A stretch of DNA of 64,000 bases from Actinomycetospora sp. TBRC 11914 (GTDB lineage Bacteria; Actinomycetota; Actinomycetes; Mycobacteriales; Pseudonocardiaceae). The notes beneath the pieces were generated by a model, which saw only the letters and a program-made list of their open reading frames with translations, searched no databases and was not told where the DNA came from. The first letter of the stretch is position 1. Each line of letters starts with the position of its first letter. Location: positions 62,001 through 126,000 of the forward strand of contig NZ_JABBND010000001.1 of assembly GCF_012933465.1 (NCBI RefSeq), given 5' to 3'. Below, in pieces: positions 36,726 to 45,266 of this stretch. Both the position numbers and the translations under genes were made by a program.

Positions 36726-38366
36726 TCAATCCAGTAGCCGTACCTCGCCGGTCGTCCCGTCGACCCGCACCCACGCTCCGTCCGGGATGAGCCGGGTGGC
36801 CTCGCGGGTGCCGACGACGCCCGGGATGCCGTACTCGCGCGCGACGATCGCGGCGTGGCTGAGCTGGCCGCCGCGGTCGGTGACGACGGCGCCGAGCAAC
36901 GGCAGGACGACGGTGAAGTAGGGCGAGGTCATGCGGGTGACCAGCACGTCTCCCTGCTGCACGCGGTCGAGGTCGGTGCCGTCGACGACGAGGCGGGCCG
37001 GGCCCTCACAGACGCCGGTGTTGACCGCGAGCCCGTGGAGCGTCGTTGCGGAGTTCGGGGTGTCGGGGACCCCGAACAGGTTGCCCATCGCGGCGTCCGT
37101 CGCGAGCGTGGCGCGACGGGCAGGCTCGGGGACCGCGTCCAGTGGTGGGGGCGGTGACGGCGGCGGGCCGATCAGCAGCGGCGCGTCGTCGACGGTCAGG
37201 GTCGTGCGGCGTCGGAACCGCGCGGCCACCTGGTCCGCACTCGGACCCGGCTCGCCGCGCAGGAGCGCCGCGAGTTCGGCCGCGTCCGCGTCGACGGCGT
37301 GTTCCGGGTCGGCGAGCGCGCCGCGGGCGGCGAGCCGGCGTCCGGTCTCGAGCAGGGCGCGGCGGGCGAGGCCGACGGCCCACCCGTCGGAGTACGTGGC
37401 TCGCTCGTCGCGGAGCCGGTTGGCCAGCCGTGCCTCGTGCAGTCGATCGTCGAACTCGGCGAGCTTCTCGGCGGGTACCCGCGCGCGGATCGCGATCAGC
37501 GCGGTATCCCCGTCGTCCCCCGGCCCGGTCTTCCGGTGCGCGACGGCCGCCCGGATCGCCCCGACCTCCATCGCGGGTAGCTCACCCGCGGACGGTTCCC
37601 CGACGTCGTAACCGATCGACCGGTACCGAACGGCGTCGAGGTAGGCCTGGGCGGCCGGCCCCGCGCCGGGGTCAGTGCTGAGGGCACCGAGGACAGCCGC
37701 CGGGTCGCCGGGCGAGCGGAGGATCGCTCGCGCGCTCTCGGATGCGGAGACGGCATCGACCAGCGCGTCCAGCTCCGCGGTGGCGAACCCGGTGGAGATG
37801 GGGGAGGTACCCCGCAGCAAGCCCATCAGCTCCCCGGCGGTCGCGCCGGTCCACTCCAGGGCGCCGGCGAGGAAGTCCCCGGTCGCCATCAGCGAGGGCG
37901 CGCTGTAGCGGTGGTGCAGCTCGACCATCGCCTCGAGATGGTCCCGGCACCGCGCGACGTGTTCGGCCAGCTCGTCGTCCGACAGCCGCGTCGGGTCGAC
38001 CGCCTGGACGGCCAGATGCGCGGCGATCGCGTCGGGCTTGACCACCTCGTCCCAGTGGGTGAGGTCCTCCCGCCAGAACCGCTCGGTGAACGCGCGGGAC
38101 GACGTCTCGACCCGCGCACGCATCTGCTCGGGGGTCGCTGTCCCACCGAAGCCGTACGGCAGACGCTGGGCGTACATGAAACCGCCGATCACCGCCACGT
38201 CGTAGCGGCCGAGCAGCAGCCCGTAGCGCGCCAACCCTTCGGCGAACCCGCGCGGGAAGCCGGAGACCAGCGCGGACCGCGTGAACGAGGTGATCGGCCG
38301 GTTGTTGTGGGTCGTGTCCAGCTCCCACGTGCCGTCGTTCGGTGGTTCGAACGTGTCGTCGTCCAC
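36726..38366 (-). CDS. PEP-utilising enzyme with swivelling phosphohistidine domain, 546 aa
   Basis: The C-terminal 100 residues are the mobile phosphohistidine domain: GVCEGPARLVVDGTDLDRVQ, DVLVTRMTSPYFTVVLPLLG, and GGQLSHAAIVAREYGIPGVVGT with the catalytic histidine near residue 490. The first 400 residues are helical and resemble the acceptor-binding part of rifampin-phosphotransferase-like proteins, but I do not recognise the substrate. The GTG at 38366 has GGAG about 9 bases upstream; GTG 38375 is possible. Together with the next gene it would make a full phosphotransfer enzyme in two chains. An 8-bp inverted repeat lies 88 bp upstream. Confidence 0.8.
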   Translation of the reverse strand: MDDDTFEPPNDGTWELDTTHNNRPITSFTRSALVSGFPRGFAEGLARYGLLLGRYDVAVIGGFMYAQRLPYGFGGTATPEQMRARVETSSRAFTERFWREDLTHWDEVVKPDAIAAHLAVQAVDPTRLSDDELAEHVARCRDHLEAMVELHHRYSAPSLMATGDFLAGALEWTGATAGELMGLLRGTSPISTGFATAELDALVDAVSASESARAILRSPGDPAAVLGALSTDPGAGPAAQAYLDAVRYRSIGYDVGEPSAGELPAMEVGAIRAAVAHRKTGPGDDGDTALIAIRARVPAEKLAEFDDRLHEARLANRLRDERATYSDGWAVGLARRALLETGRRLAARGALADPEHAVDADAAELAALLRGEPGPSADQVAARFRRRTTLTVDDAPLLIGPPPSPPPPLDAVPEPARRATLATDAAMGNLFGVPDTPNSATTLHGLAVNTGVCEGPARLVVDGTDLDRVQQGDVLVTRMTSPYFTVVLPLLGAVVTDRGGQLSHAAIVAREYGIPGVVGTREATRLIPDGAWVRVDGTTGEVRLLD

Positions 38367-38453
38367 AGGAATCACTCCACTCGGTCCGACCCCGTGACAC
38401 GGCGGCGGCGACGCCAACGAACCCCCCTCCGCCGTCGTGTCGCGCGGGAGTCC

Positions 38454-38476
38454 CTCAGTGTCGATGTAACACTGAG
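38454..38476 (-). promoter_or_regulatory. Operator-like inverted repeat upstream of the split PEP-utilising operon
   Basis: CTCAGTGT and ACACTGAG form perfect 8-bp arms around a 7-base centre. The position, 88 bp before the first gene, fits a dimeric repressor site. No regulator gene is adjacent. Confidence 0.5.
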
Positions 38477-38792
38477 CCACAGCACTAACCCGAATGAGTG
38501 GGCCAAGCATCGGATATACCCTCGAACGGCTCCAAAACCGATCAGGACTTCGACAGAGCGTTGCTAGACACGACTCGACGCCCCCGAGCCGCGGTCGCCC
38601 CGCACAACCCCGAGGAGGCAACACCGAGCTCGTCCCGGCGCTCAGCGCCTCACCAACCAGAAGGATCACGCGGCAGACCGCGCTACACCACGCCCTGGGA
38701 CTTGGTCGTAGGCGACCCGGACCCGCAGCTGGCCCGGGCCGGGGTGCGGCTCGACGACGTCATTCAGGGCCAGAACATGTTCGGGGTCGCCA
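38477..38792. other. Intergenic stretch, 0.32 kb
   Basis: No supported gene. A plus-strand frame at about 38690-38785 (DLVVGDPDPQLARAGVRLDD then VIQGQNMFGVAI) looks coding-like but has no start and runs into the antisense of the next gene; it may be a gene fragment. Confidence 0.35.
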
Positions 38793-40907
38793 TCATCGGA
38801 CCCAGCGCTGGACCATCAGGGAGGTCCAGGTGCCGCGGAGGAACCACTGCTCCTGGACCCGCAGGCCCGCCCGGACGAGCAGCTCGTCGCCGTCCACGGG
38901 CCCGGTCTCGCCGCGGATGATCGGCACCCGCACGTACCAGACGACGGGCGGGTCGGGGACGGCGAGCACCGGAGGAACGCGCAGGTCGGGGGCGATCTGC
39001 GGGTGGCGCGTGCGCACGTGGTGCTCGAGACCGAGGGCGGACTGCCGGTCCCCCGCGACCACCGCGTCGCCCGGGCGGTGCGCGGCCGCGATCAGGGCTG
39101 CGGCGTCGTCGGCGCGCTCGCGCGGCGTGACCCGCAGCAGCGTCGTCGACGCGGCCAGCGACGCGGCGACCAGCACCACCGACAGCACGACCGCGACACG
39201 CCGCGACGACCATCCGGCCGCACCGCAGGCGGTGAGGACGCCCAGTCCGAGCAGCGCCGCGAGCACGTAGCGCGGCTCGTAGACCGGGCGCACCCAGTGC
39301 TCGACGGCGAGGAGCAGGGCTACCGGCACCCCGACCCAGGCGAGCGCCACGACGCGCAGGCGCCGCGCGCCCCGGACGATCCCGAGCAGCCCGAGGACGG
39401 CGACGACCAGCGCCGTCCCGTAGTCGGTGCCCGACCACTGCCAGGCCGCGAAGAGCGGCAGGCGCAGTTCGGTGTCGTAGAGCAGGGCGGCGTTGCGGTC
39501 GCCGACCGTCGACCGGTTGAGCTCCACCATCGCGGCGGTGGGCAGCGCGGCGAGGGCGCCCACCACGAGCAGCGCCGGGGACCGCCGCGGCGCGAGGGCC
39601 GCGCCGCCGGCGACGATCCCGGCGACGGCCAGCAGCGCGAACCAGTGGGCGAGGCCGGCTCCGGCGCCGGCCAACCCGACGAGGAGCAGCCCGCCCCGGC
39701 ACCGGTCGAGCCACCGGGCGAGGCCCAGCGCCGTCCCCGCGACCGCGAGCACCGCGACGCCGTAGGGCCGGGCCTCCGTGATCCACGCGAGCACCAGGGG
39801 GTTCGCCGCGACCGCGAGCCCCGCGACCACCGCGATCCGCCGAGGCCCGCCGAGCCGGGCGACCGCGCGCGTCAGCACCGCGACGCCGACCGCCCCCGCC
39901 AGCAGCGACAGCACCCGCAGGACGGGGTCGGCCTCGCTCCCGACCAACCACAGCCACAGGTGGGCGAGCACGTACCAGGGCAGGTTGTAGGACGGCGGGA
40001 TGTCGCGCAGGGACCAGGTGGTGCCGTGGCCCTCCCAGGCCGCGCGGAGGATCTCGGAGAGCGGTCGGCGCGCGACCTCCATCGAGTAGAGCTCGTCGTA
40101 CCAGAGCCCGTGGGCGCGGCCGAACACGATCACCGAGCCGAGCACCAGGGCCAGGACGGCGGGGCCCGCCCACCAGACCCACGACGACGAGGTCGCGCGC
40201 CGGGCCACCAGCCAGCCCAGGCTGCGCAGCGACAGGCGCAGGCGCGCGGCGCCGGTCCACGCCGAGGCGCCCTCGGCCCGGGCGTCACGAGCCACCGGGA
40301 CGCTGCGCACCGGCAGGCGGGCGGCGCCGATCGCCGCCACGAGGCTGGGGGCGCGGGCGTCCAGCACCGCCTCCCGAGCGCGGGGGCCGAGCACGAGGAA
40401 CGCACCCGCGTCGGGCGGCAGCCCGGTCAGGGCGCTGACGGCGCGGCGGTGCAGCGCGCCCGTCACCCGGCGCCCCCGCGTCCCGTACACGCCCCGCCGA
40501 CCGGCGAACACGGCGTCGGGCCGGTCGACGGTCCCGGCCAGCGCGTCGAGCAGGGCGGGCAGCGCCTCCGGCGGGTCCTGCAGGTCGGCGTCCAGGCACA
40601 CCCACGCGTCGGCGTCGGGCTCGTCGGCGAGGCCGCGCTCGAGGGCCCGGTGCTGGCCGACGTTCTGCGCCAGCACGGTCACCGCGACACGCGGGTCGCG
40701 CGCGGCCAGCTCGGCGCCCACCGCCGCGCTGTCGTCGGGCGAGCCGTCCACGACGAGGCGCACCCGCCACGCCTGCTCGGCGAGGGCGGCCCCGAGGCGC
40801 TCGACCAGCGCGGGCAGCGTGGCGGCGTTGCGGTAGACGGGCACGACGACCGCGACGGTCCCCGTCGCCACGGGTGCGGCCTCGGGGGCGCGAACCTCGG
40901 TGCTCAC
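38793..40907 (-). CDS. GT2 glycosyltransferase fused to a GT39/ArnT-type membrane domain, 704 aa
   Basis: Residues about 15-235 are a GT-A glycosyltransferase of dolichol-phosphate-sugar synthase type: VAVVVPVYRNAATLPALVER, VVDGSPDDSAAVG, NVGQHRALERGL and the metal-binding CLDADLQDPPE. The rest has about ten membrane helices, with YDELYSMEVARRPL near the start of the first periplasmic loop as in GT39/GT83 enzymes, where an Asp-Glu pair is catalytic. So one protein may both make a lipid-linked sugar and transfer it outside the membrane. The GTG overlaps the stop of the epimerase gene by 4 bp. Confidence 0.85.
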   Translation of the reverse strand: MSTEVRAPEAAPVATGTVAVVVPVYRNAATLPALVERLGAALAEQAWRVRLVVDGSPDDSAAVGAELAARDPRVAVTVLAQNVGQHRALERGLADEPDADAWVCLDADLQDPPEALPALLDALAGTVDRPDAVFAGRRGVYGTRGRRVTGALHRRAVSALTGLPPDAGAFLVLGPRAREAVLDARAPSLVAAIGAARLPVRSVPVARDARAEGASAWTGAARLRLSLRSLGWLVARRATSSSWVWWAGPAVLALVLGSVIVFGRAHGLWYDELYSMEVARRPLSEILRAAWEGHGTTWSLRDIPPSYNLPWYVLAHLWLWLVGSEADPVLRVLSLLAGAVGVAVLTRAVARLGGPRRIAVVAGLAVAANPLVLAWITEARPYGVAVLAVAGTALGLARWLDRCRGGLLLVGLAGAGAGLAHWFALLAVAGIVAGGAALAPRRSPALLVVGALAALPTAAMVELNRSTVGDRNAALLYDTELRLPLFAAWQWSGTDYGTALVVAVLGLLGIVRGARRLRVVALAWVGVPVALLLAVEHWVRPVYEPRYVLAALLGLGVLTACGAAGWSSRRVAVVLSVVLVAASLAASTTLLRVTPRERADDAAALIAAAHRPGDAVVAGDRQSALGLEHHVRTRHPQIAPDLRVPPVLAVPDPPVVWYVRVPIIRGETGPVDGDELLVRAGLRVQEQWFLRGTWTSLMVQRWVR

Positions 40908-41758
40908 CGGGCCGCCCAGGTGCGGCGCAGGCCCTCCTGGAGGTCGACGGCCGGCGTCCAGCCCAGCAGTCGGCCGGCGAGGGCCGGGTCGGCGACCCAG
41001 TCGGCGGTGTCCCAGGCGCGGCCGGGGTGGGCGCCCACCGCGCGGGCGATCGGTCGGCCGGTGGCCCGCTCGGCGTGGCCGACGAGGTCCTCGTTGGTGG
41101 TCTGCGTCCCGGTCCCGAGGTTGAGCACCTGCCCCGGCGGCAGGGCGTCGTCGGCGGCGGCACGCACGCAGGCGTCGACCACGTCGCCGACCCACACCCA
41201 GTCGCGGCACCGCCCGGGGGCGGTCAGCGGCAGCGTCGCGCCGCTCGCCGCCGCGGCGAGGACCGTCGGGACGAAGCGGTCGGCGTGGTCGCCGGGTCCG
41301 TAGACCTGGAACGCGCGCAGCACCGCTGCCCGGACGCCCCGCTCGGCGGCCGCGGCCAGCAGCAGCAGCGAGCCGGCGGCCTTGGTCGCGCCGAAGAAGC
41401 CGCGGGGCGTCACCGGGGCGTCCTCGGCCATCGGGCGCCCGGACGCGCCGTACTCGGTCGACGACCCCAGCCGGACCACGGTGCGGCACCGAGCGGGCAG
41501 GGCGTCGACCAGCCACGGTGCGGTGTTGACCGCGGTGGTGGCCGCCCGATCGGCGGCGGTGGCCTTCGCGCGGCCGGCGGCCAGCCAGAACACCACGTCG
41601 GGGTCGGCGGCCCGCACCGCCTCGCGCCCGGCGTCGGGGTCGGCGAGGTCGACCTCGGCGCGCGGCGGGGCGATGACGTCCCACCCGTCGGCGCGCAGGC
41701 GGGCAACGAGGTGGCGCCCGACGAACCCGCCGGCGCCGGTCACGAGCACGCGGGTCAC
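40904..41758 (-). CDS. NAD-dependent sugar epimerase/dehydratase (extended SDR), 284 aa
   Basis: The Rossmann motif VLVTGAGGFVGRHLVARL opens the protein. LGSSTEYG and FFGATKAAGSLLL supply the Ser and Lys; the usual YxxxK tyrosine position appears as F-G-A-T-K, so catalysis may differ. FQVYGPGDHADRFVPTVLAA and VLNLGTGTQTTNEDLV are typical of NDP-sugar epimerases. GTGA overlaps link it to both neighbours, consistent with a sugar-modifying operon. Confidence 0.87.
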   Translation of the reverse strand: MTRVLVTGAGGFVGRHLVARLRADGWDVIAPPRAEVDLADPDAGREAVRAADPDVVFWLAAGRAKATAADRAATTAVNTAPWLVDALPARCRTVVRLGSSTEYGASGRPMAEDAPVTPRGFFGATKAAGSLLLLAAAAERGVRAAVLRAFQVYGPGDHADRFVPTVLAAAASGATLPLTAPGRCRDWVWVGDVVDACVRAAADDALPPGQVLNLGTGTQTTNEDLVGHAERATGRPIARAVGAHPGRAWDTADWVADPALAGRLLGWTPAVDLQEGLRRTWAAR

Positions 41759-42552
41759 GCGGGCAGGAGGGGTGCGGCGGGGCGCGCGAGGCGGCCGTGG
41801 AGGGCGACCAGCTCGGCCCGGTCGGCCCGCACCTGCGCGGGGGTGCGGCCGCGCAGGGCGTCGCAGGCGGCGTGCATCCGCGGGATCTCCACGGCGGGGT
41901 CGCGGTCGGCGAGGTCGGCGAGGAAGGACCGGCGCAGGAAGGTGAACGCGGCACCGATCCTGTCGAGCTCGGCGGCGAGCAACTCCGTCGGCACGGGGTC
42001 GCCGCGTCCCGGCAGCGTGAGGCCGGCCACCCCGAACGGCACGTCGACCGCCGCGCGGACCGCATCGACGGTGCCGTCGAGCAGCGGGGTGAACAGGTCG
42101 GTGGCGCCACGGTCGATCCGCAGGTCGTTGAGCCCGACGTAGAGCCGGCTCAGCGGACGGCGGGCCAGCTCGGCGACGCGGGCGACCGCGTCCCGCGTCT
42201 CGACGAGGATGCCGAGCCCGCACCGGCCGTCGACGAGCTCGAGAGTCCGGTCGACCTCCTCCGGCCGGCGCACCATCGGCAGCAGGAGCTCGTCGGCGCC
42301 GCGCGCGACGGCGGCCTCGACCTCGCCGGAGGTCCACGGCCCGTACGCGTTGACCCGGCAGAGCACGCGCCCGCCGGTGGCGGCCCGGACGCGCTCGAGG
42401 TCCCGGGGCGTGTGCCGGTTGATCTCGGTGTCCTGGCCCTCCTGGCGGCGAGCCTTGCCACGGCACTCCCAGTCGACGACGACGCCCGCGGCGCCGGCGG
42501 CCACGACGTCGTGGACGAACCCCGGGTCGACCGAGAACACGTACAGCTGCAC
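41755..42552 (-). CDS. HpcH/HpaI aldolase (citrate-lyase-like) family protein, 265 aa
   Basis: The protein has the TIM-barrel motifs of this family: VVVDWECRGKARRQEGQDTE, VLCRVNAYG, ADELLLPMVRRPEEVDR, GILVETRDAVA and LYVGLNDLRIDRGATDLF. It probably cleaves or forms a C-C bond in a keto-acid or acyl-CoA. The GTG at 42552 is preferred, with a TTG at 42570 as alternative; neither has a strong ribosome site, so a leaderless message is possible. The stop overlaps the epimerase GTG by 4 bp. Confidence 0.82.
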   Translation of the reverse strand: MQLYVFSVDPGFVHDVVAAGAAGVVVDWECRGKARRQEGQDTEINRHTPRDLERVRAATGGRVLCRVNAYGPWTSGEVEAAVARGADELLLPMVRRPEEVDRTLELVDGRCGLGILVETRDAVARVAELARRPLSRLYVGLNDLRIDRGATDLFTPLLDGTVDAVRAAVDVPFGVAGLTLPGRGDPVPTELLAAELDRIGAAFTFLRRSFLADLADRDPAVEIPRMHAACDALRGRTPAQVRADRAELVALHGRLARPAAPLLPA

Positions 42553-42560
42553 GCGCAGCA

Positions 42561-42656
42561 AGGTAGGCAAGCCTGTCCTGTTATGTCCAGTTCCGTCCTG
42601 TTCACGGCCGCGAGGAGTACAGAGTCCCCCTCATGAAGGTAATGCTAGGTTTACCT
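42561..42656. promoter_or_regulatory. Two iron-box-like inverted repeats between divergent operons
   Basis: AGGTAGGCAAGCCT at 42561-42574 and AGGTAA…TTACCT at 42637-42656 (8-base centre) resemble DtxR/IdeR boxes (TTAGGTTAGGCTAACCTAA) in their AGGT/ACCT arms. The second lies 23 bp before the start of an iron(III)-transporter gene. This fits iron repression, though neither is a full consensus box. Confidence 0.45.
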
Positions 42657-42679
42657 CGGTCGGGAGATGAGGAGGCGTC

Positions 42680-43690
42680 GTGCGGGTGAGCAGGGGTGTC
42701 ATCGGCCTCGTCGTGGGAGCCCTGCTCCTCGCCGGCTGCGGGTCGGCGGGTCCGCCCGAGCCGGCCACGGTGACGCTCTACAACGCCCAGCACGAGGACC
42801 TCGCCCAGGAGTGGGTCCGGGACTTCACCGCACGCACGGGCATCCGGGTCGAGGTGCGCAACGGCGACGACAGCGAGCTCGCCAACCAGATCGTCCAGGA
42901 GGGCCAGGCCTCACCCGCCGACGTGTTCATCACCGAGAACTCCCCGGCGATGTCGCTGGTGTCCGACCGCGGCCTGTTCGCCCCGGTGGAACCGGCCGCG
43001 CTGGGCCAGGTGCCGCCGCAGTTCCGGTCGGCGGCGAACGACTGGGTCGGGATCGCCGCGCGCTCGACGGTGCTGGTCTACAACCCACGGCTGCTGCCCG
43101 CCGACCAGCTCCCGCGCTCGATCATGGATCTCGCCGGGCCGCAGTGGCAGGGCCGCGTCGGGTTCCCGCCCGGCGGCGCCGACTTCCAGGCCATCGTCAG
43201 CGCCGTCGCCGCCACCCGCGGCGAGGCCGCCACCGGGCAGTGGCTCCAGGGCCTCGAGACCAACGGGCGGCTCTACCAGAGCAACACCGCGACGATGCGC
43301 GCCGTGAACGCCGGCGAGATCCCCGCCGGGATCATCTACCACTACTACTGGTCCAAGGACCGCGCCGAGGCCGGCGCCAACAGCGCGAACGCCGAGCTCC
43401 ACTACTTCGGCAACCAGGACCCGGGTGCGTTCCTGTCCACCTCCGGCGGCGGCGTGCTCCGCTCGAGCGACACCCCACGCGAGGCCCAGGCGCTGGTGGC
43501 CTACCTCAACGGGCCCGACGGGCAGCGCGTGCTCGCGAACAGCACGGCGCTGGAGTACACGGTGAACCCGGCGGTGCCGTCGAACCCCCGCCTGCCCCCG
43601 ATCGCGCAGCTCGGGGCGCCGCCCATCGACCCCAACGCGCTCGACGGGCCGCGCACCGTGCAGATGATGCAGCAGGCCGGCCTGCTGTGA
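42680..43690 (+). CDS. Iron(III) ABC transporter substrate-binding lipoprotein, 336 aa
   Basis: The N-terminus is a lipoprotein signal peptide (VVGALLLAGCGSAG, lipobox LAGC, Cys near 20). The mature part follows the FbpA/AfuA pattern: TLYNAQHEDLAQEWVRDF, QEGQASPADVFITENSP and GIIYHYYWSKDRAE, whose tyrosines bind Fe(III). AGGAGG lies 6 bases before the GTG. A permease and an ATPase follow. Iron-box-like repeats upstream suggest control by an IdeR/DtxR protein. Confidence 0.92.
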   Translation: MRVSRGVIGLVVGALLLAGCGSAGPPEPATVTLYNAQHEDLAQEWVRDFTARTGIRVEVRNGDDSELANQIVQEGQASPADVFITENSPAMSLVSDRGLFAPVEPAALGQVPPQFRSAANDWVGIAARSTVLVYNPRLLPADQLPRSIMDLAGPQWQGRVGFPPGGADFQAIVSAVAATRGEAATGQWLQGLETNGRLYQSNTATMRAVNAGEIPAGIIYHYYWSKDRAEAGANSANAELHYFGNQDPGAFLSTSGGGVLRSSDTPREAQALVAYLNGPDGQRVLANSTALEYTVNPAVPSNPRLPPIAQLGAPPIDPNALDGPRTVQMMQQAGLL

Positions 43691-43700
43691 GGGCCGCCGC

Positions 43701-45266
43701 GTGTCCGCCGGCCTGACGACGGCGCCCGCGGCCGCGGCCGCGCGGGTGCGGCCTCGGGTGCCGTTCGGTTCCGTCGCGGCGGTCGCGGTCGCGGCCCTGA
43801 CGCTGGTGCCGCTGGGGTTCGTGCTCGTCGCCTCCGCCGGCGCCGGGCCCGCCGAGGCCGGCGCGCTGCTCTTCCGGGCCCGGGTCGGCGAGCTGCTGCT
43901 CAACACGGTCGGCCTGGTCCTCGCCACGACGACGGCGTGCGCGGTGGTGGGCACGGCCGCGGCGTGGGTGGTGGTGCGCACCGCGGTGCCCGGACGCCCG
44001 GTGTGGCTGGCCCTGCTGGCCGCGCCGCTCGCCGTGCCCGCCTTCGTCAACAGCTACGCGTGGGTGTCGCTGACGCCGGCGGTCGAGGGCTTCGCCGGCG
44101 CCGTGCTGATCACGACGCTGTCGTACTACCCCTTCGTCGCCCTGCCCGTGGCCGCGGTGCTGCGCGGACTCGACCCGGTGCACGAGGAGAGCGCCCGCGC
44201 CCTGGGCCTGGGGCCGGTCGCGGCGGTGCGCCGGGCCGTGCTGCCCCTGCTGCGCCCCGCCGTGCTCGGCGGCGCCCTGCTGGTGGGGCTGCACCTGCTC
44301 GCGGAGTTCGGCGCGCTGCAGATGCTGCGCTTCCCGACGTTCACCACCGCCATCTACGACGCCTACGAGGCGACGTTCGCCGGCCCCGCGGCCACCCTGC
44401 TCGCCGCCGTGCTCGTGCTGCTCTGCCTGGTGCTGCTGGTGGGCGAGCTGCGCCTGGCCGGTCGCGCCCGGCTGGCCCGCGTCGGCTCCGGCGCGGCGCG
44501 CCTCCGCCCGCCGCGGCCGCTGGGCCGGGCGACCCCGCTCGCGCTCGCGGGCCTCGCCGCGTTGGTCGTGCTGGCGCTCGGGGTGCCCCTCGGCGTGCTC
44601 GGACGCTGGCTGGTGGAGGGGAGCTCGACGGCGTTCCCGCTCGTCGAGCTGGGTGCGGCGACCCTCACGACGCTGGGCCTGGCCGCGGGTTGCGCGGTGC
44701 TCACCACCCTGCTCGCCCTGCCCGTGGCCTGGGTCGCCGTGCGCCGCCGCGGGCGCCTCATCCGGATCGTCGAGCGCAGCAGCTTCATCGGCAGCTCGCT
44801 GCCGGGCATCGTCGTCGCCCTCGCGCTGGTCACGGTGGCGGTGCGCGGCCTGCCGGTGATCTACCAGACGACCGCCCTGCTGCTCGTCGCGTACGCGATC
44901 CTCTTCCTGCCGCGCACCATGGTGGCGCTGCGGGCAGCGCTGGCTCAGGTCCCGCCCGAGCTGGACGACGCCGCCCGCTCGCTCGGTGTCCGGCCGGCCG
45001 GGGTGCTCGCGCGGGTGACCCTGCCGCTCGTCGCGCGAGGGCTGGGTGCCGGCTCCGCCCTGGTCTTCCTGGCGGTGGTCACCGAGCTGACCGCGACGCT
45101 GCTGCTCGCCCCGATCGGCACCGACACGCTCGCCACGGAGTTCTGGGGGCACGCCGACGCCGTGGCCTACGGGGCGGCCGCTCCCTACGCCGCGCTGATG
45201 GTCCTCCTCTCGGCGCCGGCGGCCTACCTGCTCACCCGGCGCGGGATCCCGGAGGCGGTGTCGTGA
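43701..45266 (+). CDS. Iron(III) ABC transporter permease, duplicated domain, 521 aa
   Basis: About twelve helices form two BPD-type permease halves. Each half carries the EAA loop: HEESARALGLGPVAAVRRAV in the first and LDDAARSLGVRPAGVLARVT in the second, which contacts the ATPase. This double permease is typical of FbpB/SfuB. It begins 10 bp after the binding-protein gene and overlaps the ATPase gene by 4 bp. Confidence 0.93.
   Translation: MSAGLTTAPAAAAARVRPRVPFGSVAAVAVAALTLVPLGFVLVASAGAGPAEAGALLFRARVGELLLNTVGLVLATTTACAVVGTAAAWVVVRTAVPGRPVWLALLAAPLAVPAFVNSYAWVSLTPAVEGFAGAVLITTLSYYPFVALPVAAVLRGLDPVHEESARALGLGPVAAVRRAVLPLLRPAVLGGALLVGLHLLAEFGALQMLRFPTFTTAIYDAYEATFAGPAATLLAAVLVLLCLVLLVGELRLAGRARLARVGSGAARLRPPRPLGRATPLALAGLAALVVLALGVPLGVLGRWLVEGSSTAFPLVELGAATLTTLGLAAGCAVLTTLLALPVAWVAVRRRGRLIRIVERSSFIGSSLPGIVVALALVTVAVRGLPVIYQTTALLLVAYAILFLPRTMVALRAALAQVPPELDDAARSLGVRPAGVLARVTLPLVARGLGAGSALVFLAVVTELTATLLLAPIGTDTLATEFWGHADAVAYGAAAPYAALMVLLSAPAAYLLTRRGIPEAVS

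Noticed and set aside
38690-38785. Coding-like plus-strand frame (DLVVGDPDPQLARAGVRLDD)
   Set aside because: No start or stop context, short, and it runs into the antisense of the glycosyltransferase gene; cannot be told from chance or a fragment.
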